A stretch of DNA of 15,659 bases, from the NCBI GenBank assembly GCA_902465015.1, contig CABQLK010000043.1, positions 1 to 15,659 on the forward strand, given 5' to 3'. Every line of letters begins with the position of its first letter. The stretch's first letter is position 1. The stretch comes from an uncultured Collinsella sp. Lineage in GTDB: Bacteria; Actinomycetota; Coriobacteriia; Coriobacteriales; Coriobacteriaceae. This document shows, in pieces, positions 1-7,764 of this stretch. The position numbers and the translations under genes are program-made. The notes beneath the pieces are model-generated. The model saw only the letters and a list, made by a program, of their open reading frames with translations. It did no database searches and was not told the origin of the DNA.

Positions 1-81
1 CCAATAAAGGAACCCTCAACACCGATAAACGGTACCTCTAAAAATGAATTCAGCCCAGTAACCCTGTAGCGAGTTAACAAA

Positions 82-174
82 GGAGGCCCCGTTCACCCGG
101 AGCTTTTCCCATTGCGCGACTTCTGGCAAAGCCAGGTGAGCGCAAGGGAAAAGCGTAGGGCGAACGGGGCCTCC
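82..174 (-). terminator. Long imperfect hairpin downstream of fba, probable terminator
   Basis: A 93-nt dyad starts about 20 nt after the fba stop codon. The outer arms are 13 nt and perfect: GGAGGCCCCGTTC at 82-94 and its complement at 162-174. Inside lie a 15-16 bp stem with one bulge (102-117 against 140-154) and a 5-bp apical stem CTGGC/GCCAG (123-127/131-135) with an AAA loop. Read on the minus strand, the last arm is followed by TTTGTTAAC, a weak U tract. The position fits a transcription terminator for fba. The size is far larger than a usual intrinsic terminator, so a structured RNA or a small palindromic repeat element is also possible. Confidence 0.65.
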
Positions 175-195
175 GGCGGGAAGTTAAACCGCTAC

Positions 196-1062
196 TTACG
201 CCTTGTTGACGGAGCCAAACTCCTCCATGAGCTCCTTGGTGCGGGCAACGATGTTGTCGCGACCAGGCTTGAGGAGCTTGCGGGGGTCAAAGCCCTTGCC
301 CTGCTGATCCTTGCCAGCCTCGATATACTCGCGAACGCCCTTGGCGAAGACGAGCTGCAGATCGGTGTTGACGTTGATCTTGGAGATACCCAGGGAGATG
401 GCCTTCTTGATCTGATCCTCGGGGATGCCGGTGCCACCGTGCAGGACGAGGGGCAGGTCGCCGGTCTGAGCCTTGATCTCGCCCAGGCGCTCGAAGGAAA
501 GGCCAGCCCAGTCGGCAGGGTACACGCCGTGGATGTTGCCGATACCGCAGGCGAGGAAGTCGACGCCCAGGTCAGCAATCTGCTTGCACTCAGCAGGATC
601 AGCGAGCTCGCCGCTGGAGGTCACGCCGTCCTCGGTGCCGCCGATGCCGCCGACCTCGGCCTCGATGGACATGCCCTTGGAGTGGGCAAGCTCAACGAGC
701 TCCTTGGTGCGGTCGAGGTTAAGCTGGAAGGTCTCCTCGTGAGAGCCGTCATACATGATGGACGTGAAGCCGGCCTCGATGCACTTGAAGCAGTCCTCGT
801 AAGAACCGTGATCGAGGTGAAGGGCGACGGGAACGGTAACGCCCGTGGCCTCGACGGCAGCCTTGACCATGTCGGCGCAGACCTTGAAACCGCCCATCCA
901 CTTAGCGGCACCAGCGGTGCACTGAAGGATCAGCGGAGACTTGGCCTCCTCGGCGGCCTGGAGAATAGCCAGGGTCCACTCGAGGTTGTTGGTGTTGAAG
1001 GCACCGAGACCGTACTTGCCGGCCTCGGCCTTCTTGAGCATGTCTGCTGCGTTGACGAGCAT
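196..1062 (-). CDS. fba: Class II fructose-1,6-bisphosphate aldolase
   Basis: This is a 288-residue cytosolic zinc aldolase that cleaves fructose 1,6-bisphosphate to dihydroxyacetone phosphate and glyceraldehyde 3-phosphate in glycolysis, and runs the reverse in gluconeogenesis. The HLDHG motif (residues 82-86) supplies the catalytic Asp84 and zinc ligand His85. GNIHG (His178) and LHGGTG (His208) supply the other expected zinc ligands, and KINVNTD (228-234) is the phosphate/substrate loop. Length is normal for the family. The reading frame stays open far upstream, but the ATG at 1062 is chosen because AGGAGG lies 8 nt before it and the protein begins there with the family's usual N-terminus. 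It follows the MBL gene in the same direction after a 194-bp gap containing a candidate promoter. A long hairpin follows the stop. Tagatose-bisphosphate aldolase (GatY/KbaY-like) is a close relative and cannot be fully excluded. Confidence 0.93.
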   Translation of the reverse strand: MLVNAADMLKKAEAGKYGLGAFNTNNLEWTLAILQAAEEAKSPLILQCTAGAAKWMGGFKVCADMVKAAVEATGVTVPVALHLDHGSYEDCFKCIEAGFTSIMYDGSHEETFQLNLDRTKELVELAHSKGMSIEAEVGGIGGTEDGVTSSGELADPAECKQIADLGVDFLACGIGNIHGVYPADWAGLSFERLGEIKAQTGDLPLVLHGGTGIPEDQIKKAISLGISKINVNTDLQLVFAKGVREYIEAGKDQQGKGFDPRKLLKPGRDNIVARTKELMEEFGSVNKA

Positions 1063-1102
1063 AAAAGAAACCTCCTGTAAGGTTGCTCCGATAACGCCTG
1101 AG

Positions 1103-1130
1103 ATTTTACCACGACATACCCGAGCATAAA
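1103..1130 (-). promoter_or_regulatory. Candidate fba promoter with extended -10
   Basis: The minus strand reads TGGTAAAAT at 1111-1103, an extended -10 of TG-N-TAAAAT form. A weak -35-like TTTATG at 1130-1125 lies 16 nt upstream. It sits about 40 nt before the fba start and would give a short leader containing the AGGAGG site. The -35 match is poor, so the call rests on the extended -10 and position. Confidence 0.4.
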
Positions 1131-1132
1131 CG

Positions 1133-1148
1133 TTCGTTTGTTCACGAA
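1133..1148. promoter_or_regulatory. Small inverted repeat upstream of the fba promoter
   Basis: TTCGT-TTGTTC-ACGAA forms a 5-6-5 inverted repeat immediately upstream of the putative -35 of fba. Position suits an operator or activator site. No regulator can be named and a repeat this short can occur by chance. Confidence 0.2.
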
Positions 1149-1256
1149 TACCATCCGATTGGACAAATTTTGACCGTTTGCCCCACAGAATCGACCCACT
1201 GGGGAAAATAGCTTGACGATTGAGCGGTCTTCGTGGTTCGGACGACGGCTTCGAGC

Positions 1257-1946
1257 CTACATCTGCATAAACGGGTTCTGCATAAGTTCGTGCGCCATCG
1301 TGGTCGAATCGCCATGGCCCGTCAAGCAAACGGTATCGGGCGGAAGCATCTTGGCAAGTTTGGAGAGCGAGCGCATAATCGCCGCCTCGTCACCGCCGGA
1401 AAGATCGGTACGACCGTGGCTGCCCGGGAAAAGCGTGTCGCCCACAAAGGCGATGTTCCCCCGCTCGGTCGCGGCGAACAGGACGATGCCGCCCGGCGTA
1501 TGCCCCGGCGTCTCGATCACCTGCAGGCAGACGTCGCCCACCTCGATTGTATCGCCCTCGGCAAGCAAACGCGTCGGCTCACCCGGATCGGGTATCTCGA
1601 TACCCCACATGGCGCGCTGCTCCTCGATATTTGCGCGAGGTACCGTCACGTCCTTAGCGCACAACTCATATAGCGCGCTGTCGCCAACGACAGCTCGAAC
1701 CCCGGCAACCCCGCCAACATGGTCGGCATGACCGTGCGTGCAGACAGAGCCGAGTACGCGCACCTCGGGATGCGCGGTGCGGATATGCTCCACAAGACGC
1801 TCGCCCTCCCACGCCGGATCGACGATTAAGCACTCGTCATTCGAAATCACGGCGTAGCTGTTGGTCTGAATCGGGCCGTTGACGAGCGCCTCAATCGAAG
1901 CCGCGCCTCGGGGTGTCAGGTCCAAAGTCATATCGTCCACGCGCAT
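1257..1946 (-). CDS. Metallo-beta-lactamase-fold hydrolase, glyoxalase II-like
   Basis: A 229-residue MBL-fold hydrolase. The metal-binding motif THGHADHVGG (residues 70-79) gives His71, His73, Asp75 and His76. His149 (ETPGHTPGG), Asp170 (FVGDTLF) and His211 (LTGHGD) complete the two-metal site seen in the glyoxalase II/YcbL-like group. It probably hydrolyses a thioester or a related small substrate in the cytosol. The true substrate cannot be read from sequence, and classical two-domain glyoxalase II proteins carry an extra C-terminal domain that is absent here. No signal peptide is visible. It follows rel after 82 bp holding a 13-bp hairpin. The start is ambiguous: the ATG at 1946 is only 2 nt from the GGAGG core, while an in-frame GTG at 1940 has ideal 8-nt spacing. 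Confidence 0.88.
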   Translation of the reverse strand: MRVDDMTLDLTPRGAASIEALVNGPIQTNSYAVISNDECLIVDPAWEGERLVEHIRTAHPEVRVLGSVCTHGHADHVGGVAGVRAVVGDSALYELCAKDVTVPRANIEEQRAMWGIEIPDPGEPTRLLAEGDTIEVGDVCLQVIETPGHTPGGIVLFAATERGNIAFVGDTLFPGSHGRTDLSGGDEAAIMRSLSKLAKMLPPDTVCLTGHGDSTTMAHELMQNPFMQM

Positions 1947-1948
1947 AC

Positions 1949-1955
1949 CCTCCTT
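1949..1955 (-). promoter_or_regulatory. Strong ribosome-binding site that bears on the MBL start codon
   Basis: Minus-strand AAGGAGG at 1955-1949 lies 2 nt before the ATG at 1946 and 8 nt before an in-frame GTG at 1940. The spacing favours GTG, while the codon favours ATG. It also begins only 6 nt after the base of the hairpin at 1962-1995, so folding of that hairpin could affect ribosome access. Confidence 0.6.
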
Positions 1956-1961
1956 CTAAAA

Positions 1962-1995
1962 TACGTTCGAGGCACCAAACGATGCCTCGAACGTA
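1962..1995 (-). terminator. Perfect 13-bp hairpin between rel and the MBL gene
   Basis: TACGTTCGAGGCA at 1962-1974 and its exact complement at 1983-1995 enclose an 8-nt loop. On the minus strand the second arm is followed by TTTT. It starts about 33 nt after the rel stop and ends just before the MBL ribosome-binding site. It therefore looks like a terminator or partial terminator (attenuator) for the recJ-rel transcript. The four-base U run is short, so some read-through into the MBL gene is likely. Confidence 0.65.
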
Positions 1996-2028
1996 ACCAA
2001 TATCTATGATGCTGAGAGGCTCTCGCAC

Positions 2029-4389
2029 CTACACACGGCGCTTGAGTTGCGCTCCGCCCTCGCCGGGCATAAGACGGCGAGCGTCGTAGACCGAATCGAC
2101 GCTGCTGATGGAAGCCAGCAGCGGATCCAGACCACTCGCGTCCGAGATCTCGACCATAAAGCGCAGGGTTGCAATACCCTCGCGGTTGGTCGACGTGGCG
2201 GCAGAAAGGATATTGCCGCCCGCATCGCCAATGGCAATGGTGACATCCTTGAGCAGGCCCATGCGGTCCAAGCACTCGACCACGATCTCGACCTGGAAGA
2301 GGGTGTCGGCAGCGCCGTCCCACTCCACATCGATCATGCGCTCGGGATGTTCCATAAGACCCTTGACGTTAGGGCAGTTGGCGCGATGCACCGAAACGCC
2401 ACGACCGCGCGTGATGAAGCCGACGATGTCGTCGCCCGTCACGGGGTTGCAGCAATGAGCCAGACGGACCAGCAGGCCGCTGTTGCTCTCGCCCTTGACG
2501 ATAATGCCGTTACTGGCGCTCTTGCCGCGCTTTTGCGGCTTGCGGTTGGAGCCGCGAGCGGGCTGCTTCACGACCTCGGCGATAGCCTCGGCCTTGGTGA
2601 GCTGTTCCTCGGGCTTGGGGTCCAAGATTTGCTCGACCTTATTGCCCACAGCGCGCGGGGCAACCTTGCCGGCGCCGACGGCGGCAAACAGGTCCTCGAG
2701 CTGCTTGAAGTTAAACTGCTCCGCCACGGCGTTGAGTGCACGCGTCGAACGCGGCGTAGAAATGCCATAGCCACGCTTACGCAGGTCCTTGGCCAGCATA
2801 TCGCGACCAGCAGCAGCGTCGTCGTCCTTGGTCGCAGCGGCAAAATAGCGGCGGATCTTGGACTTAGCCGAAGGCGTCTTGACGATCTTGAGCCAATCAC
2901 GCGACGGCTTGGAACTCTTGTTCGTCAGGATCTCGACACGGTCACCCGTCTTAATCTCGTGCGTGAGCGGAGCCACCGCACCGTTGATTTTGGCGCCGAC
3001 GCAATGGTTTCCCACCTCGGTGTGAACGGCATAGGCAAAGTCGAGCGGCGTGGATCCGGCACGAAGCGCCATGACCTCGCCCTTGGGCGTAAAGACGAAG
3101 ATCTCCTGATCGAAGAGGTCAACCTTCAGCGAATGCAGGTATTCCTTGGCGTCGGTAATCTCATCAGACGCAGCCCAATCGAGTGAGTGCTTAAGCCAGT
3201 TAATCTGGTCGTCCAGACGCTGGGCATCATTGGTCTTAGACGCAGACGATCCGCCCGACTTCTTATATAGCCAGTGGGCGGCAATGCCGTACTCGGCCTG
3301 CTCATGCATCTCGTAGGTTCGAATCTGAATCTCGAGTGGGCGGGCCGTGGGGCCGATAACCGTCGTGTGGAGCGACTGGTAGTTATTGACCTTGGGCATG
3401 GCGATATAGTCTTTAAAGCGACCGGGCATGGGGTGCCACAGCGTATGCACCGCGCCGAGCGTGGAGTAGCAATCGCGCACCGAATGCGTGATGACGCGCA
3501 GTGCCACCAGGTCGTAGATCTCGGAGAATTCCTTGCCCTTGCGCTTCATCTTTTGGTAGATGGACCAATAGTGCTTGGAACGGCCGTTGATCTGGAAGCC
3601 TTCCAGGCCAATGCGGTTGAGCTCGTCGGTGAGTGTCTTGATGGTCTCAGCCAGATAGCGCTCACGGACCTCGCGCGACTCCGCCACCATGCGCGCAATG
3701 CGCTGGTAGGCATCGGGCTCCAGGTAGAAGAAGGACAGGTCCTCGAGCTCCCACTTAATAGAGCTCATGCCCAGGCGGTCGGCCAAGGGCGCGTACACGT
3801 CCATGGTCTCGCGAGCCTTAAACAGGCGACGATCCTCGCGCAGGGCTGCCAGCGTTCGCATGTTGTGCAGACGGTCGGCAAGTTTAACGATGATGACGCG
3901 AATGTCCTTGGACATGGCGAGGAACATTTTGCGCAGCGTGAGGGCCTGTTTCTCGTCCATGCTGTCGACTTCGATGTTGGTGAGCTTGGTCACGCCATCG
4001 ACGAGCTCGGCCACCGTATCGCCAAACAGGCCGGAAACATCGGTGAGCGAGGTCTCGGTATCCTCGACGGTATCGTGCAGCAGCGCGGCGCACACCACGT
4101 CACAGTCCATCTTGAGATCGGCCAAAATGATGGCAACCTCGACGGGATGGTTAATGTACATCTCGCCCGAGCGGCGCTTTTGGTTGCAGTGCTTCTCGGC
4201 GGCAAAGCAGTAGGCTTGCTCCACCTTAGAAAAGTCGTCCTCATTCATATATTTGAGGCACAGGCGCTCCAGCTTGTCGTAGCTGTCCGCCATAATCTCG
4301 GGCGGCAGCTCATCGGCATGCTTATAGTGCTCCATCTCCGAAAACGGCTGGAGGGTGGAATCATGGGCGGTACGGGCTGCGGCATCCAT
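2029..4389 (-). CDS. rel: Bifunctional (p)ppGpp synthetase/hydrolase (RSH)
   Basis: A 786-residue long RelA/SpoT homologue that makes and degrades the alarmone (p)ppGpp in amino-acid starvation, working with the ribosome. Domain order is complete. The N-terminal HD hydrolase has His81, LLHDTVED (His105-Asp106) and ADRLHNMRTL (171-180). The synthetase has SKHYWSIYQKM (271-281), YDLVALRVI (292-300) and EIQIRT (353-358). TGS spans about 430-490, the conserved Cys/zinc-finger-like segment HCCNPVTGDD lies near residue 650, and a C-terminal ACT domain follows from about 700. RFKD (324-327) is the RXKD form of the loop that in this family marks bifunctional enzymes rather than the EXDD of synthetase-only RelA. 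Both active sites look intact. The ATG at 4389 follows AAGGGGA. It lies 15 bp after the recJ stop, so the two genes are surely co-transcribed. Confidence 0.95.
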   Translation of the reverse strand: MDAAARTAHDSTLQPFSEMEHYKHADELPPEIMADSYDKLERLCLKYMNEDDFSKVEQAYCFAAEKHCNQKRRSGEMYINHPVEVAIILADLKMDCDVVCAALLHDTVEDTETSLTDVSGLFGDTVAELVDGVTKLTNIEVDSMDEKQALTLRKMFLAMSKDIRVIIVKLADRLHNMRTLAALREDRRLFKARETMDVYAPLADRLGMSSIKWELEDLSFFYLEPDAYQRIARMVAESREVRERYLAETIKTLTDELNRIGLEGFQINGRSKHYWSIYQKMKRKGKEFSEIYDLVALRVITHSVRDCYSTLGAVHTLWHPMPGRFKDYIAMPKVNNYQSLHTTVIGPTARPLEIQIRTYEMHEQAEYGIAAHWLYKKSGGSSASKTNDAQRLDDQINWLKHSLDWAASDEITDAKEYLHSLKVDLFDQEIFVFTPKGEVMALRAGSTPLDFAYAVHTEVGNHCVGAKINGAVAPLTHEIKTGDRVEILTNKSSKPSRDWLKIVKTPSAKSKIRRYFAAATKDDDAAAGRDMLAKDLRKRGYGISTPRSTRALNAVAEQFNFKQLEDLFAAVGAGKVAPRAVGNKVEQILDPKPEEQLTKAEAIAEVVKQPARGSNRKPQKRGKSASNGIIVKGESNSGLLVRLAHCCNPVTGDDIVGFITRGRGVSVHRANCPNVKGLMEHPERMIDVEWDGAADTLFQVEIVVECLDRMGLLKDVTIAIGDAGGNILSAATSTNREGIATLRFMVEISDASGLDPLLASISSVDSVYDARRLMPGEGGAQLKRRV

Positions 4390-4404
4390 CGAGGTCCCCT
4401 TCCC

Positions 4405-7400
4405 CTAGGCCCGCGGTACGATCGGGCGGTTAACTTTGGCTAGCATATCAGAAGCGCACGAATCGAGCGCCCAGCTCCGGAAAGCCGAGAACTCCATGCG
4501 CGAGCGCAAGCCCTCCAAATAGCGAATTGACCTGCTCAATTGCACGCGGCCGGGGTTTTCGGCCATCGCGATACGACGAGTGTCGTCAAACCCCGAAACT
4601 CGACAGAAACCAAGCTCTTCGAAGATTCCCAGGCCGCTTTCCACCGAACGCTCGTCGACCGGCGTGCGAGCATCGATGGCAAGGCACATCTGCGCGATGT
4701 CGATATCGCTTGCGCAGAATGAATCATCCCCGGTCTTGCCGCGGTTGGAGCGCCACATGGTCTGCAGCGCGCGATAGAGTGTGACGAGCTCGTCGCGCTC
4801 GGGTGCGTAGCAGTCGAGCAGGCGCTCGTTAATGCGGGCATCGCGCGACGAATAGAGCAGGTGGATCACGGCGGGCTGGCCATCGCGACCGGCACGGCCG
4901 CTCATCTGGTTAAACTCAATGCCGCCAAACGGCATGTGATAGAGCACGACATGGCGGATATCGGGCAGGTTGACGCCCTCGCCAAAGGCAGATGTCGAGA
5001 CGATGCAGCTGAGGCTGCCGTCTCGGAATGCTTCCTCCACGCGACGGCGATCGGAACGCACAAGCCCCGCGTTATAGAACGCGATATGGGTTGCGCAATC
5101 GGGCACACGCTTGCGCAACGTCTTGGCGAGCGCCACGGACTGGTCGCGCGAATTGACGTAGATGACGGTCTTTTCCCCCGTCGCCACAATCGACACCAAA
5201 CGGTTCTCGCGACTTGCAAGATCGCGGTCGTCCTCGAGCCGCAGGTTCTCGCGCACCGTCTCGTCGACCACCGTGCGAGTGATCGGCAACATGCGGGCAA
5301 GCTCGGCCACAACCGGAGCCGTCGCAGTGGCCGTCGCAGCCATAACGACCGGGTCGCCCAGGGCTTTGAGGATATCGGGCATGTCGAGATAGGCGCTGCG
5401 GTCGCCGCCCTTGGCAAGACCGGCATGATGCGCCTCATCGATAACGACAAAGCCGATGCGGCCCGAACGCGCGAAGCGGTCACGGTGGATAGATAGGAAC
5501 TCGGGCGTCGTGAGCACGATACCGGTGCGGCCCGAAGCTAGGCCGGCGAACACGTCATCGCGCGCGGCCTCCACGGTCTCGCCGGTAAGCACGCCAACGC
5601 CAATGCCAAGCGATGCCATCGTCGACGAGAGGTGATAGGCCTGGTCGGCAACAAGCGCACGCAGCGGATAGACAAAGATGCTCGCACGTCCGCGAAGCAC
5701 CGCCTCACGCGCGGCATGCACATGGAAGATGAGCGACTTGCCGCGGCCCGTTCCCATAACCGCCAAGACACTCTGGTGATCGGCCAAGGCGTCGAGCGCC
5801 TCAACCTGCGCGCGGTGCGGCTGGTTCGATCCGATAAAGCTATGGATAAGCGAGCGCGTGAGCTCGGTATAGGAAAGCTGGGCGAGCGTCTCGCGCTTGC
5901 GCGACTCCAAGCGCAGGCCGGAATCCGCCGGCTGCACGCCACGACGAAGCTCGCATGCCGGATCGTCGACGCTGGGCAGCGTGCTATCGCGGACCAGAAC
6001 ATCCTTGACCATGAGCTTGGGCTTCACACGACCCTGCCAATGCTCGGCAACGGCCTCGAACACCAAGTCGACGGCGCTGTCGCAATTGATAAGCCTGTCG
6101 ATCTGCGGTACACGAAACATGATGGCCGGCACACTCGCGGCGCCATCCGTCGCCACGAAGCGCATATGCTCGCCGGTCTTACCCACCACGGCGCGATCAC
6201 ACATCGTCACGCCCTCGGCGGCCAGCAGCGGCACCTTATTACCCTGGCCAAACGGCTCAAGGCGGGAAATCTGCTCTATAGTCTCGATATTCAGCTCGGA
6301 AAGGTCGACCGTGGCGGCAACCTCGTCGGTGTCCTCAAAGTCCTCGGCGGGAAGCTCGGACAACACGGCGGAAAGGCGACGGCGGAACTCATCGAGCTTG
6401 GACGCCTCGATGGTCACACCCACCGCGCCGGCATGTCCGCCGCGACGAATCATCAGGTCGGAACAGCGCTCGATAGCGTCAAACAGGTTAACTTTGCCCA
6501 CCGAGCGACCAGAGCCGCGCGCGATACCATCCTCGATCGAGAACAGCAGCGCCGGCACGTGGTAGCGGTTGGTCAGACGGCTTGCCACGATGCCCTTGAC
6601 GCCCTCGTGCCAGCCTTCGCCGCCCACGACGATCGCGCGTCCGCCGTCATAGGTCTCCTCGACCTTTGCCATGGCATCGCGCGTGAGCTCCGCCTCGATC
6701 TCACGGCGCTGGCGGTTGATTTCCTCGAGCTCAGCCGCCAGCGCGCTTGCTTCGATGGGATTGCGGGCAAGCAGCAGGTCGAGCGCCAGCTTGGGATCGG
6801 CCATGCGACCGGCAGCGTTTAAGCGGGGAATGAGCGAGAATGACAGGCCATCCGCCGTAATGCTCGAAAGGTCCGCCTTGGCGAGCGCGGCAAGCGCGAT
6901 ATAGCCGGGGCGAGCGGTTACGCGCATCTGCTGGATGCCCTCGGCAACCAGCGCGCGGTTCTCGGGCGTGAGCGGCATCATGTCGGACACGGTGCCCAGC
7001 GCCGCGACCTCGATTAGCGAACGCCAATACGACGGCTTGCCCAGGCGCTCACCCAGGACTTGCACCAGCTTGAGCGCCACACCAGCACCGGCAAGCTCGC
7101 GCGAGGGGCCCTCGTCCTCGAGCTTGGGGTCGGTCAGGGGCACACCCTGCGGCACCTGGTCGGAGGGCTCGTGATGGTCCGTGACCACCAAATCGATCCC
7201 CAGGCTCTCCAGATAGGAAACCTCTTCCTTGGCGGCAATGCCGTTATCGACGGTCACGATCAGCTGGGGGCGAGCGAGCTCGTTAACGCGGTCGAGTGCC
7301 GCGCGCGAAAGACCGTAGCCCTCATCAAAGCGATGCGGAATAAACGGCGTGACATCGGCGCCAAACGTGCGCAGCGCCTCGGTCAACAGGCAGGTCGACG

Positions 7401-7692
7401 TAATGCCGTCAACGTCAAAATCGCCAAAGACTGCAATGTGCTCGTGGTTGCGAATAGCGCGCTCAACGCGGTCGGCAACGACCGACATGCCCGGGATAAT
7501 GAGTGGGTCCGCCCAGTCGCGATCGAGCGAAGGCGTCAAAAACAATTGGCCCTCTTTGATGGAGCCAATGCCGTGCGCGACCATAATGCGCGCCACCAGC
7601 CTGGGAATGCCCAGACCAGCCGAAAGTTCCTTTTCGAGCTCGGGATTTTGCTGAGCGACCGCCCAGCGATGCGTCGTCTTAAGCGATGACAT
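4405..7692 (-). CDS. recJ: RecJ single-strand exonuclease fused to a RecQ-like helicase
   Basis: A protein of about 1095 residues. The N-terminal half is a complete RecJ 5'-3' ssDNA exonuclease: DFDVDG (91-96), VTDHHE (170-175), DHHA1 motif GGHAGAVG (418-425), then an OB-like segment to about 570. After a linker comes a superfamily-2 helicase: HRAQ near 626, Walker A GTGRGKS (647-653), DEAH (752-755), TATAT (787-791), STSAFGEGVNLP (motif V, about 899-910) and QMSGRAGRDG (929-938, RecQ-type motif VI). The C-terminus holds a FEELGF segment (1024-1029) that resembles the end of the RecJ C-terminal domain of Firmicutes. Stand-alone RecJ is about 570-800 residues. RecQ and RecJ are known to cooperate in end resection and fork repair, so the fusion likely unwinds and degrades processively. 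The start at ATG 7692 is preferred over GTG 7737, which lacks a ribosome-binding site. It heads the recJ-rel unit. Confidence 0.9.
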   Translation of the reverse strand: MSSLKTTHRWAVAQQNPELEKELSAGLGIPRLVARIMVAHGIGSIKEGQLFLTPSLDRDWADPLIIPGMSVVADRVERAIRNHEHIAVFGDFDVDGITSTCLLTEALRTFGADVTPFIPHRFDEGYGLSRAALDRVNELARPQLIVTVDNGIAAKEEVSYLESLGIDLVVTDHHEPSDQVPQGVPLTDPKLEDEGPSRELAGAGVALKLVQVLGERLGKPSYWRSLIEVAALGTVSDMMPLTPENRALVAEGIQQMRVTARPGYIALAALAKADLSSITADGLSFSLIPRLNAAGRMADPKLALDLLLARNPIEASALAAELEEINRQRREIEAELTRDAMAKVEETYDGGRAIVVGGEGWHEGVKGIVASRLTNRYHVPALLFSIEDGIARGSGRSVGKVNLFDAIERCSDLMIRRGGHAGAVGVTIEASKLDEFRRRLSAVLSELPAEDFEDTDEVAATVDLSELNIETIEQISRLEPFGQGNKVPLLAAEGVTMCDRAVVGKTGEHMRFVATDGAASVPAIMFRVPQIDRLINCDSAVDLVFEAVAEHWQGRVKPKLMVKDVLVRDSTLPSVDDPACELRRGVQPADSGLRLESRKRETLAQLSYTELTRSLIHSFIGSNQPHRAQVEALDALADHQSVLAVMGTGRGKSLIFHVHAAREAVLRGRASIFVYPLRALVADQAYHLSSTMASLGIGVGVLTGETVEAARDDVFAGLASGRTGIVLTTPEFLSIHRDRFARSGRIGFVVIDEAHHAGLAKGGDRSAYLDMPDILKALGDPVVMAATATATAPVVAELARMLPITRTVVDETVRENLRLEDDRDLASRENRLVSIVATGEKTVIYVNSRDQSVALAKTLRKRVPDCATHIAFYNAGLVRSDRRRVEEAFRDGSLSCIVSTSAFGEGVNLPDIRHVVLYHMPFGGIEFNQMSGRAGRDGQPAVIHLLYSSRDARINERLLDCYAPERDELVTLYRALQTMWRSNRGKTGDDSFCASDIDIAQMCLAIDARTPVDERSVESGLGIFEELGFCRVSGFDDTRRIAMAENPGRVQLSRSIRYLEGLRSRMEFSAFRSWALDSCASDMLAKVNRPIVPRA

Positions 7693-7764
7693 AGGCACCC
7701 ACCCCCGATAGGGGCAGGTCGCCGCGATACCTCTCACGGTTCATAGCGATGAGTCCTCTGTGTA

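Noticed and set aside
1..81. Possible gene or element at the left edge
   Set aside because: No frame with a start signal, no RNA-gene features and only a 4-bp dyad (ACCG/CGGT). I see nothing supportable there.
112..1080. A 322-codon plus-strand frame opposite fba
   Set aside because: It is a mirror of a well-supported aldolase and begins inside the terminator hairpin. No ribosome-binding site or family resemblance was seen.
1182..1205. CCCCA/TGGGG repeat after the MBL gene as a terminator
   Set aside because: Only 5 bp with a long loop and no U tract. Read-through from the MBL gene into fba remains possible.
1063..1329. N-terminal extension of fba to a start at 1329
   Set aside because: It would run into the MBL coding region and lacks a ribosome-binding site. 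The family N-terminus and AGGAGG place the start at 1062.
3274..4443. Plus-strand frame of 389 codons opposite rel
   Set aside because: Shadow of the RSH gene with low-complexity hydrophobic/His composition and no start signal.
7703..7714. CCCC/GGGG mini-hairpin overlapping the recJ ribosome-binding region
   Set aside because: Only 4 bp, common by chance in GC-rich sequence, so not reported as a control element.
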